This document shows, piece by piece, positions 32,461 through 41,758 of a DNA stretch of 64,000 bases. Origin of the DNA: Dactylosporangium aurantiacum (GTDB taxonomy: Bacteria; Actinomycetota; Actinomycetes; Mycobacteriales; Micromonosporaceae); contig NZ_JNYJ01000013.1 in the NCBI RefSeq assembly GCF_000716715.1, forward strand, positions 62,001-126,000. The letters are read 5' to 3'. Each line of letters starts with the position of its first letter. The first letter of the stretch is position 1. The position numbers were made by a program, and so were the translations under genes. Below the pieces are notes generated by a model. The model did no database searches. It was not told where the DNA came from and saw only the letters and a program-made list of their open reading frames with translations.

Positions 32461-33959
32461 CGCACGACCTCCGTGGGAAGCTCTTGGATCTGGACCGGCG
32501 CGCCGCCTCCACCACCGGTGGACACCCCGCCGAGCCCGATCGACGGCGCACCGCCGGCCGGGCGCCGCGACGCGTCGGAGATGCGCAGCAGCAGGCCGAT
32601 CAGCAGCCAGTTGGCCACCAGCGACGAGCCACCCGCCGAAAGGAACGGCGTGGTCTGCCCGGTCAGCGGGATGAGCTGGCTGATGCCACCCACGATGACG
32701 AACACCTGCAACCCCAGCGTGAACGCGAGGCCGCCGGCGAACAGCTTGCCGAAGGAGTCCCGCACGTTGATCGCGGCCCGCAGGCCCCGCTCGACCAGCA
32801 GCAGGTAGATCACCAGCAGGGCGGTCAGGCCGAAGAGCCCGATCTCCTCGCCCAGCCCGGAGAAGATGAAGTCGGTGCGGACCTCGGGGACCTTGGTCGG
32901 CTGACCGGCGCCCGGTCCGGCCCCGGTCAGGCCGCCGGTGCCGAGCCCGAGCAGCGACTGGACCAGCTGGTAGCCCTTGTTGTCCGCGTCGGCGAACGGG
33001 TCGAGCCAGGTGGTCGCGCGCTCGGAGAAGTTCAGGAACGGGCCGCCGACGGTCTTGCCGAGGAAGTACGCGAGGAACGCACCGCCGAGGAAGAAGCCCA
33101 GACCGATGATCAGCCAGCTGACCCGCACCGTGGCGATGTACAGCGTCACGACGAACATGCCGAAGTACATGAGCGAGGTGCCGAGGTCCTTCTCGAAGAC
33201 GAGGACCATCAGCGACAGCAGCCAGACCAGCACGACCGGGCCGAGGTCGCGGCCGCGCGGGAAGTCGACGCCGAGGAACCGCTTGCTCGCCATCGACAGC
33301 ACCTCGCGCTTGCGCACCAGGTAGTAGGCGAAGAAGACGAGCAGGCAGATCTTGGCGAACTCACCCGGCTGGATCGAGAAGCCGGGGAACTTGATCCACA
33401 GCTTGGCGCCGTTGATCGAGGAGAACCGCGCCGGCAGAACCGCCGGGATCAGCACCAGCACGATGCCGGCGAGGCCCAGCGTGTACGCGTACCGCGACAG
33501 CGACCGGTGATCGCGCACGATCAGCATCAGGATGATCGCGCCGACGATGGCCGCCGCGGTCCAGCCGAGCTGCCGGAAGCCGTCGCCGCCGAAGACGCTC
33601 AGGTCGGCGCGCAGTGGTGCTTTGGTACGGGCCAGGTCCAGCCGCCGCAGGAACGCCACACCCATGCCGTTGATCAGGGCGACCGCCGGCAGGATCACCG
33701 GATCGGCGTACGGCGCCAGGAAGCGGATCGCGACGTGCGCGACCGCGAAGATGACCGCGAGGATCGCGATCTGCACCCAGAAGTCGGGCGTGACCTCGCC
33801 GATCGCGTTGCCCTCGACGACCGCCGCGTAGACGAGCAGGATGGCGGCGACGAACAGCAGCAGCCCCAACTCGACGTTGCGTCGGGTGCGCGGCCGCGGC
33901 GCGCCAGCCCCGTCACCCGGGTCGATGGGTGACGGGGAAGGGATGGCTGTTGCGGTCAC
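32457..33959 (-). CDS. rodA: SEDS-family peptidoglycan glycosyltransferase RodA/FtsW
   Basis: A 500-residue polytopic membrane protein with about twelve helices. The SEDS signatures include KLWIKFPGFSIQPGEFAKIC and FEKDLGTSLMYFGMFVV, and GLGEEIGLFGLTALLVIYLL near the end. It polymerises lipid II together with the class B PBP encoded next. The short cytoplasmic N-terminus is Pro-rich. GTG at 33959 follows AGAGGAA. The C-terminal tail has a Gly/Pro run (LGGVSTGGGGGAPVQ). Confidence 0.96.
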   Translation of the reverse strand: MTATAIPSPSPIDPGDGAGAPRPRTRRNVELGLLLFVAAILLVYAAVVEGNAIGEVTPDFWVQIAILAVIFAVAHVAIRFLAPYADPVILPAVALINGMGVAFLRRLDLARTKAPLRADLSVFGGDGFRQLGWTAAAIVGAIILMLIVRDHRSLSRYAYTLGLAGIVLVLIPAVLPARFSSINGAKLWIKFPGFSIQPGEFAKICLLVFFAYYLVRKREVLSMASKRFLGVDFPRGRDLGPVVLVWLLSLMVLVFEKDLGTSLMYFGMFVVTLYIATVRVSWLIIGLGFFLGGAFLAYFLGKTVGGPFLNFSERATTWLDPFADADNKGYQLVQSLLGLGTGGLTGAGPGAGQPTKVPEVRTDFIFSGLGEEIGLFGLTALLVIYLLLVERGLRAAINVRDSFGKLFAGGLAFTLGLQVFVIVGGISQLIPLTGQTTPFLSAGGSSLVANWLLIGLLLRISDASRRPAGGAPSIGLGGVSTGGGGGAPVQIQELPTEVVR

Positions 33960-34001
33960 AGCAGAATTCCTCTTGGCCTCGCGGTCAGGGTCATCGTCAG
34001 A

Positions 34002-35405
34002 TCAGCAGCTGGCGTTCGGGGTGGGGGTCTCGGAGGTCATGGTCGGCGGCGCCTCGCTGCTCGCCGGCGCCGACGTCGGCGCGGCGGAGCCGTTGAGCGT
34101 CGCGCCGGGCGCCGCGGCGCTGGTCGCGCTCAGGCTCGTGTCGGGCGTCGGCTCGCCGGTCGGGCACGCCTGCTTCCGTGACGGGTTGTCGGGGTCGGTC
34201 AGCGCCGCGAGCTTGTCCTTGGCCTGGTCGAGGCTGTCCACCTGGATGCCCTGCCGGACGGTGCTCTGCGCGGCCGGGGTCAGGTCGTCGAGCTTGAGCT
34301 CGCTCGACTCGTAGACCTCGGACAGCTCGATCCAGGCGATCTTGCCCGGAACGCCCTTGAAGATGGCAACGGTACCGTCGTCGGTCGCGCCCACGTAGTA
34401 GCGGGACTGGGTGACGCTCCAGCCGTACCAGAGACCGCCACCGAGCACACCGAGCAGCACCACGAGCAGCAGGACGGTGCGCACGGGGTGCCGCTTGGGC
34501 CGGCCGGCCTCGTCGCGGGCGCTCGCCGCGGCGCGCGCCCGGGCCTCCTCGTCGGGCTCCGGCACCGGCGGGCGCGGCGCGGCGAGCGCGGCACCCCGGG
34601 CCGAGGACATCGACTGGTCGGCGGACGTGGCCATGCCCCGGTCCTGGGCGGCCGCACCGCCGACGATCGGCCGCTCCTCGACGATGTCCTCGTCGGTGAC
34701 GTCGGCCACGATCACGGTGATGTTGTCGGGTCCGCCACCGCGCAGCGCGAGCTCGATGAGCCGGCCGGCGCACTGGTTGGGGTCGACGTACTCCCGCAGC
34801 GTCGACTCGATCGTCTCGGCGCTGACGACGCCGGAGAGCCCGTCGCTGCAGAGCAGATAGCGGTCGCCCGTCTTGACCTGGCGCACCGAATACTCGGGGT
34901 CGGCGTCGCGGCCGTCGAGGGCGCGCGTGAGCAGGGAGCGCTGGGGATGGCTGTTGGCCTCCTCCAGGCTGATCCGGCCCTCGTCGACGAGCATCTGGAC
35001 GTAGGTGTCGTCCTTGGTCACCTGGGCGAACTCACCGTCGCGCACGATGTACGCGCGGGAGTCGCCGATATGGACCATGCCCATCTTGCTGCCGGAGAAC
35101 AGCATGGCGGTGAGGGTGGTGCCCATGCCCTCCATGGCCGGGTTTTCCTCGACAGCGTCCCGGATCTGCTGGTTCGCCAGGTCGACGGCGCTGCGAAGCG
35201 TGTCGATCATGGCGTTACCGGGCACGTCTTCGTCGAGCGGCGCCATGGTGGCGATGACGATGTTGCTGGCGACGTCACCGGCGGCCATGCCGCCCATGCC
35301 GTCGGCCACGGCGAGCAGCCGCGGTCCGGCGTAGACGGAGTCCTGGTTGCCACTCCGAATCAGACCGCGGTCACTGCGGGCCGCATAGCGCAAGGTGAGG
35401 GTCAT
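34002..35405 (-). CDS. pstP: PP2C-family Ser/Thr phosphatase
   Basis: A 467-residue membrane phosphatase, cognate to PknA/PknB. The catalytic domain (~1-240) has the metal-binding motifs SDRGLIRSGNQDS, LLAVADGMGGMAAGD, VHIGDSRAYIVRDG, LLCSDGLSGVV and GGPDNITVIVADV. A linker leads to a membrane helix near 305-327 (TVLLLVVLLGVLGGGLWYGW) and an extracellular domain of ~110 residues with a Thr/Ser/Pro tail. It resets kinase signalling on cell-wall targets. The start ATG 35405 overlaps the fhaB stop (ATGA). The open frame extends upstream but that part is the shadow of fhaB. Confidence 0.95.
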   Translation of the reverse strand: MTLTLRYAARSDRGLIRSGNQDSVYAGPRLLAVADGMGGMAAGDVASNIVIATMAPLDEDVPGNAMIDTLRSAVDLANQQIRDAVEENPAMEGMGTTLTAMLFSGSKMGMVHIGDSRAYIVRDGEFAQVTKDDTYVQMLVDEGRISLEEANSHPQRSLLTRALDGRDADPEYSVRQVKTGDRYLLCSDGLSGVVSAETIESTLREYVDPNQCAGRLIELALRGGGPDNITVIVADVTDEDIVEERPIVGGAAAQDRGMATSADQSMSSARGAALAAPRPPVPEPDEEARARAAASARDEAGRPKRHPVRTVLLLVVLLGVLGGGLWYGWSVTQSRYYVGATDDGTVAIFKGVPGKIAWIELSEVYESSELKLDDLTPAAQSTVRQGIQVDSLDQAKDKLAALTDPDNPSRKQACPTGEPTPDTSLSATSAAAPGATLNGSAAPTSAPASSEAPPTMTSETPTPNASC

Positions 35406-35881
35406 GGCCGTAACTCGAGAGAAGTGCGGCCGATGCGAATCGGCACGCCGAGGGGGACGGGGGTAGGGGCGCCGACCTTGGTCTTGTCCAGGTAGGTGCC
35501 GTTGGTGGAGCCGAGGTCCTCGAGATACCACTGGCCGGCGCGGGGCACGAGGCGGGCATGCTTCGCCGAGGCGTAGTCGTCGGTGATCACCAGCGTCGAG
35601 TCTTCGGCCCGGCCGATCGTGATCGGCGCCTCGCCGAGCGTGATCCGGGTGCCCGCCAGCGAACCGGCGGTGACGAACAGCTGGTGGGCGGTCTTGCCGC
35701 GCTTCACCTTCGCAGGACGGCCAGGAGCCGTCGCCGCACCAACCCCCCGGGGTGCGGCGACGATCCGGCTCGACCGGGAGCCCGCAAACAGGTCCCGCCG
35801 GATCACTCCCACGACCGTGAACACGAAGATCCACAGCAGCACGAGCAACCCGTAGCGGGCGACCGTAATGACAAATTCCAT
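35402..35881 (-). CDS. fhaB: FHA-domain protein FhaB (FipA-like)
   Basis: A 159-residue protein with an N-terminal membrane helix (~3-25, FVITVARYGLLVLLWIFVFT) and a C-terminal FHA domain (~75-159: ITIGRAEDSTLVITDDYASA, KHARL, DLGSTNGTYLD). FHA domains bind phosphothreonine, linking the kinases to division proteins; in mycobacteria the equivalent protein bridges FtsZ and FtsQ. Overlaps the phosphatase start by 4 bases. Confidence 0.94.
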   Translation of the reverse strand: MEFVITVARYGLLVLLWIFVFTVVGVIRRDLFAGSRSSRIVAAPRGVGAATAPGRPAKVKRGKTAHQLFVTAGSLAGTRITLGEAPITIGRAEDSTLVITDDYASAKHARLVPRAGQWYLEDLGSTNGTYLDKTKVGAPTPVPLGVPIRIGRTSLELRP

Positions 35882-35970
35882 CTACGACCTATCAGGGGCC
35901 TGCTGAAGGCCCGGTCGAGCAGGTGCACTCATCCAGATCCGCCTAACGTCGACCACGTGGTGCAGGGACT

Positions 35971-36720
35971 TCAGCCATCCACGCGGTAGGTGAGCGTGGT
36001 CGTGCCGAGCTGGATCATGTCACCGGGATTCAGCGCGACCGCGGAGACGCGTTGACCGTTGACCATCGTGCCGTTCGTCGAGCCGAGATCGGTGAGCACC
36101 ACCTGCGCACCGTCAAAGTCGAGTCGCGCGTGACGCCGCGAGATGCCGACATCTGGCAGGCGCATGTTGGCCTGGTCGCCCCGGCCGATCACGGTCGAGC
36201 CGATCGACAGAGGGTAGCTTCGCCCGTCGCCGGACACCAGTCGTACGTTGCGGGCGGGCCCACCGGGGCCACCGGCACCCGGCCCATAGCCACCACCCTG
36301 GTTGTAGCCGCCGTACGGGTCGGGCGCGGCCTGCGGAGCCACCTCACCGCCGGTGTAGACCTCGGCGGTGACCCGGAACATGCCCGTGTCGAGGCCGTCA
36401 CCCCGCTCGATCTCGACAATCACGTCGCCGTAGACGGTCCACCCCTGCTCGCCGATGAACTCCGCCTGCGACTGGGCGAGCTCCTGGGCGAGCGCGGCGG
36501 CATACGGCGCCAGCCGACTGTGGTCATAGGGCGAAAGGTCGATCACGTAGCGATTCGGCACGAGCGTGCGCCCGCCAGCCAAGATCGCCTTGTGGGCTTC
36601 CGCCTCCCGTTGCATGGCGTTGAGGATCTCCACGGGGTGGACGACCCCCTTGAAGACCTTTGCGAAGGCCCCCTCGACCAGGCCCTCTAGGCGCTTCTCG
36701 AAGCGCTGCAGCACACTCAC
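35971..36720 (-). CDS. fhaA: FhaA: DUF3662 + FHA-domain protein
   Basis: A 249-residue protein. The N-terminal DUF3662 domain (~1-125) begins VSVLQRFEKRLEGLVEGAFA and contains NAMQREAEAHK and VPNRYVIDLSPYDHSRL. A Gly/Tyr-rich linker follows (GGYNQGGGYGPGAGG), then an FHA domain (~160-249) with VIGRGDQANMRLPDVGISRR, HARL and DLGSTNGTMVN. FhaA binds phosphorylated partners such as MviN and regulates peptidoglycan synthesis. GTG at 36720 is chosen because GAGGAGGA lies at ideal distance; an upstream ATG at 36747 is possible. First gene of the operon. Confidence 0.93.
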   Translation of the reverse strand: MSVLQRFEKRLEGLVEGAFAKVFKGVVHPVEILNAMQREAEAHKAILAGGRTLVPNRYVIDLSPYDHSRLAPYAAALAQELAQSQAEFIGEQGWTVYGDVIVEIERGDGLDTGMFRVTAEVYTGGEVAPQAAPDPYGGYNQGGGYGPGAGGPGGPARNVRLVSGDGRSYPLSIGSTVIGRGDQANMRLPDVGISRRHARLDFDGAQVVLTDLGSTNGTMVNGQRVSAVALNPGDMIQLGTTTLTYRVDG

Positions 36721-36907
36721 CGGTTCCTCCTCGGGTTCCGAGGTCATGATGGTATCCGGACGTCGCACGCCCGGTTGCAACCTGACCGGTCAGCCCGTGC
36801 TACTCTTCCGTGGCGCCCAGGGCAGCGTAGTACCTACCCGGTGATTCCGCCGAGTTTGGACACGCTACGCTGGGCACTGCCAGACGATGAGCCCGCTCAT
36901 CGTCAAA

Positions 36908-36993
36908 GGGGAAGTGGCGGAATGGCAGACGCGCACGGTTCAGGTCCGTGTGCCCGAAAGGGCGTGGGGGTTCAACTCCCCCCTTCCCCACCA
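36908..36993 (+). tRNA. tRNA-Leu(CAG)
   Basis: 86-nt class II tRNA: acceptor GGGGAAG/CTTCCCC, anticodon stem-loop ACGG TTCAGGT CCGT (anticodon CAG), long variable arm TGCCCGAAAGGGCG, T arm GGGGG TTCAACT CCCCC, discriminator A and encoded CCA. Divergent from fhaA, as in Mycobacterium. Confidence 0.96.
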
Positions 36994-36999
36994 CATTGG

Positions 37000-37028
37000 A
37001 CGCTCCCTGCTCACGCTGCAGGGAGCGT
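37000..37028 (+). terminator. Terminator after tRNA-Leu
   Basis: Perfect 11-bp stem ACGCTCCCTGC / GCAGGGAGCGT with a 7-base loop, 7 bp past the CCA end. The remaining ~235 bp to the next gene hold nothing I can name apart from GC-rich imperfect repeats. Confidence 0.8.
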
Positions 37029-37265
37029 TCGCCGTTGATGTGGCGGCATCACCCGCGCAAGGCTTCGCCTCGCTCCCCAGTGGGGGCCTGCGGCCACCCA
37101 CACCCCCGCGTCAGCTTCGGCTTCGCCTCGCTCATCTCGGGGCTGCGCCCCCGGCCCCAATCATGTTGTCCAGCGCCGGTCTGTCCGCTTGCTGCGGTCG
37201 GGAAGGTGACTGTGGGTTGAGGGTATGCTCGGCCGGACCTGCTGGAGCCGCAAGGAGTTCTTCTC

Positions 37266-38339
37266 GTGAGCGTCGTCATCGTCACCGGTTCGGCCGGGTT
37301 GATCGGGTCTGAGGCCGTTCGGCACTTCGCCTCGTTGGGGCTGGAGGTCGTGGGCATCGACAACGACATGCGGAAGCAGTTCTTCGGGGCTGAGGCGTCG
37401 ACCGCGTGGAATGTGGTCAGGCTCGCGAGTGACCTCGGGGACGCCTACACGCACCACGACGTGGACATCCGCGACCGGGACGCGCTGGCGGCCATCTTCA
37501 GGCGGTATGGCAAGGACGTGGCGCTGGTCGTGCACACGGCGGCGCAGCCGAGCCATGACTGGGCGGTGCGGGACCCGTTCACCGACTTCGACGTGAACGC
37601 GGGCGGCACGCTCAACATGCTGCAGAACGTGCGGGAGCACTGCATCGAGGCGCCGTTCATCCACTGCTCGACCAACAAGGTCTACGGCGACCGGCCCAAC
37701 AGCCTGCCGCTGGTCGAGCAGGAGACCCGGTGGGAGATCGAGGCGGGTCACCCGTACGAGAACGGCATCAAGGAGGACATGTCGATCGACGCGTGCCTCC
37801 ACTCGGTGTTCGGGGCCTCCAAGGTCGCCGCGGACGTCATGGTCCAGGAGTACGGGCGCTACTTCGACATGAAGACCGCCTGCTTCCGGGGCGGGACGCT
37901 GACCGGGCCGGCGCACTCGGCCACCGAGCTGCACGGCTTCCTCGGGTACGTGATGCGGTGCGCGATGGAGCGCCGGACGTACAAGATCTTCGGGTACAAG
38001 GGCAAGATGGTGCGCGACGCGATCCACTCGCACGACGTGGTCGCCGCGTTCGAGGCCTTCTTCCGCAACCCCCGCTCGGCGGCGGTCTACAACCTGGGCG
38101 GCGGCCGGCACTCCAACACCTCGCACCTGGAGGTGTTCTCGCTGGCGCAGCAGATCACCGGCAACGAGATGGTCACCGAGTATCACGAGGCCAACCGGGT
38201 CGGCGACCACCAGTGGTGGATCGGGTCCAACGAGCGCTTCCAGCTGGACTACCCGGACTGGAAACAGGTCTACGACGTGCCCATGATCTGTCAGGAGATC
38301 TACGAGGCCAACGTCGACAAGTGGACCCCGGAAGCCTGA
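37266..38339 (+). CDS. NAD-dependent epimerase/dehydratase (CDP-paratose 2-epimerase-like)
   Basis: A 357-residue extended SDR enzyme acting on a nucleotide sugar. The Rossmann motif is TGSAGLIG (7-14), with an acidic D32 nearby. [11 protein letters not shown] (135-145) carries the catalytic Ser/Thr region. The expected YxxxK appears as F182-GAS-K186 ([11 protein letters not shown]). The C-terminal part has [20 protein letters not shown] and [21 protein letters not shown] at 37266. The glycosyltransferase gene starts 2 bases after the stop, so both probably build the same envelope glycan. The missing Tyr may be normal in this subfamily. Confidence 0.85.
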   Translation: MSVVIVTGSAGLIGSEAVRHFASLGLEVVGIDNDMRKQFFGAEASTAWNVVRLASDLGDAYTHHDVDIRDRDALAAIFRRYGKDVALVVHTAAQPSHDWAVRDPFTDFDVNAGGTLNMLQNVREHCIEAPFIHCSTNKVYGDRPNSLPLVEQETRWEIEAGHPYENGIKEDMSIDACLHSVFGASKVAADVMVQEYGRYFDMKTACFRGGTLTGPAHSATELHGFLGYVMRCAMERRTYKIFGYKGKMVRDAIHSHDVVAAFEAFFRNPRSAAVYNLGGGRHSNTSHLEVFSLAQQITGNEMVTEYHEANRVGDHQWWIGSNERFQLDYPDWKQVYDVPMICQEIYEANVDKWTPEA

Positions 38340-38341
38340 CC

Positions 38342-39148
38342 GTGATCGACCAGGGCAAGCAGAACGTCCTCGGCGTGCAGGTCAGCGCCGTCGACTACGA
38401 CAGCGCCGTCGACAAGGTCATGAGCGCCGCCCGGGAGGGCCGGTCGCTCGCGGTGACCGCGCTCGCCGTGCACGGCGTCATGACCGGCGTGCAGGACCGG
38501 GCGCACGGTGCCCGGCTCAACGCGTTCGACCTGGTCACCCCCGACGGCCAGCCGGTGCGCTGGGCGCTCAACCTGCTGCACCGGGCCCGCCTCGCCGACC
38601 GCGTCTACGGCCCGGAGCTCACGCTGCGGGTCCTGCGGGCCAGCGCCGAGCAGGGGCTGCCGGTCTACCTGTACGGCTCCACCCAGCAGACGCTGGAGCT
38701 GCTGGTGAGCAAGCTGCACGAGCGGTTCCCGGCGCTGAAGATCGCCGGCATGGAGGCGTCGAAGTTCCGCCCGGCGCAGCCCGGTGAGCCGGAGGAGATC
38801 GCCGCGCGGATCCGGGACTCCGGGGCGCGCGTGGTCATGGTCGGCCTCGGCTGCCCCCGCCAGGAGATCTTCGTGTACGGCATGCGCCACCTCGTGGACG
38901 CGCCGATGCTGGCGGTGGGCGCGGCGTTCGACTATCACGCCGGCGGGTTGAAGAACCCGCCCGCGTGGATGCAGAAGTACGCCCTGGAGTGGCTCTGGCG
39001 GCTCGGCCTGGAGCCCAAGCGGCTCTGGCGGCGCTACATCCTGCTCAACCCGGCGTATCTGGCCCGGCTCGGCGCCCAGAAGGCACGCCTGTGGCGGGCG
39101 ACCCCGCCGCCACCCGCGACCGAGCAGCTGACGACGTTCGCCGTCTGA
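38342..39148 (+). CDS. WecG/TagA/CpsF-family (GT26) glycosyltransferase
   Basis: A 268-residue GT26 enzyme, which transfers N-acetylmannosamine or related sugars to a lipid-linked intermediate. Seen are [19 protein letters not shown] at the start, [57 protein letters not shown] and [20 protein letters not shown]. The last ~60 residues end in an Arg/Trp/Lys-rich amphipathic tail typical for membrane docking. GTG at 38342; translationally close to the epimerase. Confidence 0.9.
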   Translation: MIDQGKQNVLGVQVSAVDYDSAVDKVMSAAREGRSLAVTALAVHGVMTGVQDRAHGARLNAFDLVTPDGQPVRWALNLLHRARLADRVYGPELTLRVLRASAEQGLPVYLYGSTQQTLELLVSKLHERFPALKIAGMEASKFRPAQPGEPEEIAARIRDSGARVVMVGLGCPRQEIFVYGMRHLVDAPMLAVGAAFDYHAGGLKNPPAWMQKYALEWLWRLGLEPKRLWRRYILLNPAYLARLGAQKARLWRATPPPPATEQLTTFAV

Positions 39149-39257
39149 GCGGCGACGCCCGGCGATATCCGCAGGGCGGAAGCGACGCCCACCGCTACCG
39201 GGCACGACCCACCGGCGACGTCTGTCCTGAGGACGGCCCGCCCCCTGGTGTACACCG

Positions 39258-39289
39258 ACAGCCGGCCCCCCTTCCGGGGAGCCGGCTGT
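39258..39289. terminator. Bidirectional terminator
   Basis: Stem ACAGCCGGC / GCCGGCTGT (9 bp, perfect) with an inner CCCC/GGGG extension, between the convergent genes ending at 39148 and 39303. Confidence 0.8.
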
Positions 39290-39302
39290 AAGTCGTATGA
39301 GG

Positions 39303-39608
39303 TCAGCGACCGGTGATCGCGTCGACCTTGACGGCGCGACGCTTGAAGGTGCCCCGCTTCTCCAGCGCGCGCTCGGCCGGCACCAGCATGAGGGCCAGCG
39401 GCGCAGCGATGTACCAGCGGTCCAGCATCACGTAGGCGACGATGTTCATGACGACGCCGAACGCGTACAGCGCGATCAGCCAGTCGACGCGCTTCTCGCC
39501 GACGCCCCTTTTGTTGTAGGCGTCGAGCACGCCGAAAGCGCCGATGCTGAGGGCCAGGAGGCCGCCGCCACTCATCATTGCGAACATCAGATCAGACACG
39601 TCACTCAC
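39303..39608 (-). CDS. Small membrane protein with three helices
   Basis: A 101-residue protein. Three hydrophobic stretches lie at ~6-28 (LMFAMMSGGGLLALSIGAFG), ~43-60 (LIALYAFGVVMNIVAYVM) and ~64-78 (WYIAAPLALMLVP), with a basic C-terminus (KRGTFKRRAVKVD). No family recognised. It sits alone between the glycosyltransferase terminator and adenosine deaminase. Confidence 0.6.
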   Translation of the reverse strand: MSDVSDLMFAMMSGGGLLALSIGAFGVLDAYNKRGVGEKRVDWLIALYAFGVVMNIVAYVMLDRWYIAAPLALMLVPAERALEKRGTFKRRAVKVDAITGR

Positions 39609-39722
39609 CCTTGCCTCCCCGCACCATCAGCGAACCCGCCCAAAGCTAAGCGGACATTTCAAGATCGACCATCAACTTTGCGACACCGACCTCGGCCGAA
39701 CGTAGACCCGCTAATCGGACAT

Positions 39723-40691
39723 TCAGCCGATATCACTGATCTTGCTGGCCAGTACTGCGCGGGTGGTCTCGTCGCAGGCGGCGCCCGCGACGCCGGCCCG
39801 GTAGGCCGCCCTCGCACCAAGACCGAGATCGGCAGCCACCCGGTGCTCTTGAGCCAGATCCGTGTTGAACATCGCCGGGTCGTCGGTGTTGACCGTGCAC
39901 GGCACACCCGCCGCCAGCAGGGCGGGAAGCGGGTGCTCGGCCAGGGACGGCACCGACCGGGTCCGTACGTTCGAGGTCGGGCACACGTCCAGGACCAGCC
40001 CACGATCGACGATCTCCGCCAGTACAGCGGCATCCTCGACGGCACGGATGCCGTGGCGCAGCCGGTCCGGTCCGAAGGTCAGGATCTCGCGGATCGACTC
40101 GGCGCCGGCCGACTCGCCGGCGTGCGGCACGAGGGCCAGTCCGCCGTCGCGGGCGATCTCGAACGCCTTGGCATAGGTCGCCGCGGGGCCGGCCTGCTCG
40201 TTGCCGCCCAGGCCGAGGCCGACGATGCCCCGGTCGGCGTAGCGCACGCTCCACCGCGCGACCTCCTCGGCCAGGTCCGCCGGCATGCCGCGGTAGAGGT
40301 CCGGGGTCAGCCGGACCGTGAGCCCGTGCCGCTCCTGCGCCTCGACGATGCCGTCGGTGTAGCCCTCGTACAGGTCCTCCCAGGCGACACCGCGCTGCGC
40401 GCGTTCACCGGGGGAGAAGATCGCCTCCAGATACACGGCCCCGTGCGACGCGGCCACACCGGCGTAGTCGACCACGATCTGCCGGAAGTCGGCCGCGGTG
40501 CGCAGGCAGTTCGTGGTGAGGATCCAGACCTCGACGAACTTCTTGAAGTCGGTGAACTCGTAGAGCCCCTGCACGCCTTCGACGGTGTCGACGGGTAGCG
40601 GCAGGTCGTTTCGGCGGGCGATGTCCAGCAGGGTCGCGGGCGGGATCGCCCCCTCGAGGTGCACGTGCAGCTCGATCTTGGGGAAGCTCAT
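39723..40691 (-). CDS. add: Adenosine deaminase
   Basis: A 322-residue metal-dependent amidohydrolase that converts adenosine or deoxyadenosine to inosine forms. Metal ligands H9 and H11 lie in IELHVHLEG; further ligands are in LALVPHAGES and CTVNTDDPAMF, with the proton-shuttle Glu in GES. RHGIRAVEDAAVL and VLDVCPTSNVRT are also typical. ATG at 40691 fits the family start; its ribosome site is weak and the frame extends 14 codons upstream. Confidence 0.93.
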   Translation of the reverse strand: MSFPKIELHVHLEGAIPPATLLDIARRNDLPLPVDTVEGVQGLYEFTDFKKFVEVWILTTNCLRTAADFRQIVVDYAGVAASHGAVYLEAIFSPGERAQRGVAWEDLYEGYTDGIVEAQERHGLTVRLTPDLYRGMPADLAEEVARWSVRYADRGIVGLGLGGNEQAGPAATYAKAFEIARDGGLALVPHAGESAGAESIREILTFGPDRLRHGIRAVEDAAVLAEIVDRGLVLDVCPTSNVRTRSVPSLAEHPLPALLAAGVPCTVNTDDPAMFNTDLAQEHRVAADLGLGARAAYRAGVAGAACDETTRAVLASKISDIG

Positions 40692-40827
40692 CCGTTCAAA
40701 ATAGCGACGGGCTCCGGCCGCGTTCGCGCGCACCGGAGCCCGTCCGACCTCCCCAGGCCGAGTCTCCCTGCGTTTCTACGCCATGGGATTCGACCTGTCG
40801 ACAGGCGAATTGGTGCGCGTTCGCGGA

Positions 40828-41379
40828 CTATTTCAGCCCGCGCGCTTCCTGCGAATAGATGAGCTCCAGGATCGAGCGGGCCGCCTCGAACCAGCGGTCC
40901 AGCCACTCCTGTTGCGGCATCGTGCCCTTGGGCGGCAGCTCCAGCAGCAGCCCGCGCAGCAGCGGGTGGTCGGCCATCGACCCGCTGGGGCCGTCCAGCC
41001 AGGAGTCCTGCAGCACGCCGGTGCGGCCGAACATCGGCTCGGTCAGCGGGCCGAGGTCCGCCACCAGCGACGACTCGGGCAGCTTCGGCGGCGTCAGCGA
41101 CGCGGCGATGGGCGAGTTGTCCAGCGGCATCGACGCGCGGTCCAGCGGCGAGGACGGCCGGTCCAGCGGCGAGCCTGGGCGGTCCAACGGTGAGGACGGC
41201 CGGTCCAGCGGCGAGCCCGGGCGGTCCAGCGGTGTGCCGTTGCGGGGCGACAGGTCGTCGATCGGCCCGTCGCCGATGACGTCCCGGCGCCCGCCCGGGC
41301 GGTAGCTACCGAGCTGCCCGGAGAAACGGTCGTCGGTCTTCGACGATCCGTTGCCGAAGTTGTCGGGGCCATTGTTCAT
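40828..41379 (-). CDS. Hypothetical protein with PLDRPxS heptad repeats
   Basis: A 183-residue soluble protein. The N-terminus is Asn/Gly-rich. Residues ~50-88 contain six tandem heptads (PLDRPGS, PLDRPSS, PLDRPGS, PLDRPSS, PLDRASM, PLDNSPI), encoded by 21-bp DNA repeats at about 41113-41230. The C-terminal half looks like a folded conserved domain (PLLRGLLLELPPKG, EWLDRWFEAARSILELIYSQ). The repeats probably form a flexible spacer with Ser sites for phosphorylation. No family recognised. ATG 41379 is chosen; a TTG lies three codons upstream. Confidence 0.65.
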   Translation of the reverse strand: MNNGPDNFGNGSSKTDDRFSGQLGSYRPGGRRDVIGDGPIDDLSPRNGTPLDRPGSPLDRPSSPLDRPGSPLDRPSSPLDRASMPLDNSPIAASLTPPKLPESSLVADLGPLTEPMFGRTGVLQDSWLDGPSGSMADHPLLRGLLLELPPKGTMPQQEWLDRWFEAARSILELIYSQEARGLK

Positions 41380-41458
41380 CGGATACAAGCCTTATCTGAC
41401 TCGGGGGGGTGCGGGTCTGTCGTCGGAAAGCGCCTGAGCACTCATCGGATACAACGAT

Positions 41459-41508
41459 GACCGGCCCGGTCCGCAACGGCGGTACCACCGTCACGGGCCG
41501 GGCCGGTC
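41459..41508 (-). terminator. Cruciform-like inverted repeat downstream of the DUF397 gene
   Basis: Outer arms GACCGGCCCG / CGGGCCGGTC (10 bp) enclose an inner near-palindrome ACGGCGGTACCACCGT. Located 23 bp past the stop at 41531; probably the operon terminator. Confidence 0.55.
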
Positions 41509-41530
41509 GATTTCAGACCTGGCGTGTCAC

Positions 41531-41758
41531 TTACGCGAGATCGAATTCTCCGTCCTTGGTGCCGCCGATGAAGGCCAGCCACTCCTCCGGGGTGAACAGC
41601 AGAACCGCCCCGGCCTTGTCCTTCGAGTCGCGCAGCGCCACGGCCCCGCCGACGAACGCGACCTCGACGCAGTTGTCCGAGTACGGACCGCTGCGGGTGC
41701 TCTTGCGCCAGTTCGCACCCTCGAGATTCACGCTGAAGCCCTTGGCCTCGATTTCCAC
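41531..41758 (-). CDS. DUF397-domain protein
   Basis: A 75-residue protein with the DUF397 signature: ANWRKSTRSGPYSDNCVEVA, VALRDSKDKAGAVLLFTPEE, WLAFIGG. These small proteins are almost always encoded directly after an XRE-DUF5753 regulator in actinomycetes, where pairs of this kind affect development and antibiotic production. GTG overlaps the upstream stop (TAGTG), so the two are translationally coupled. Confidence 0.95.
   Translation of the reverse strand: MEIEAKGFSVNLEGANWRKSTRSGPYSDNCVEVAFVGGAVALRDSKDKAGAVLLFTPEEWLAFIGGTKDGEFDLA

Noticed and set aside
34002..35834. 610-codon version of the PP2C phosphatase
   Set aside because: The first ~143 codons overlap fhaB in another frame; the ATG at 35405 overlapping the fhaB stop gives the normal PP2C start.
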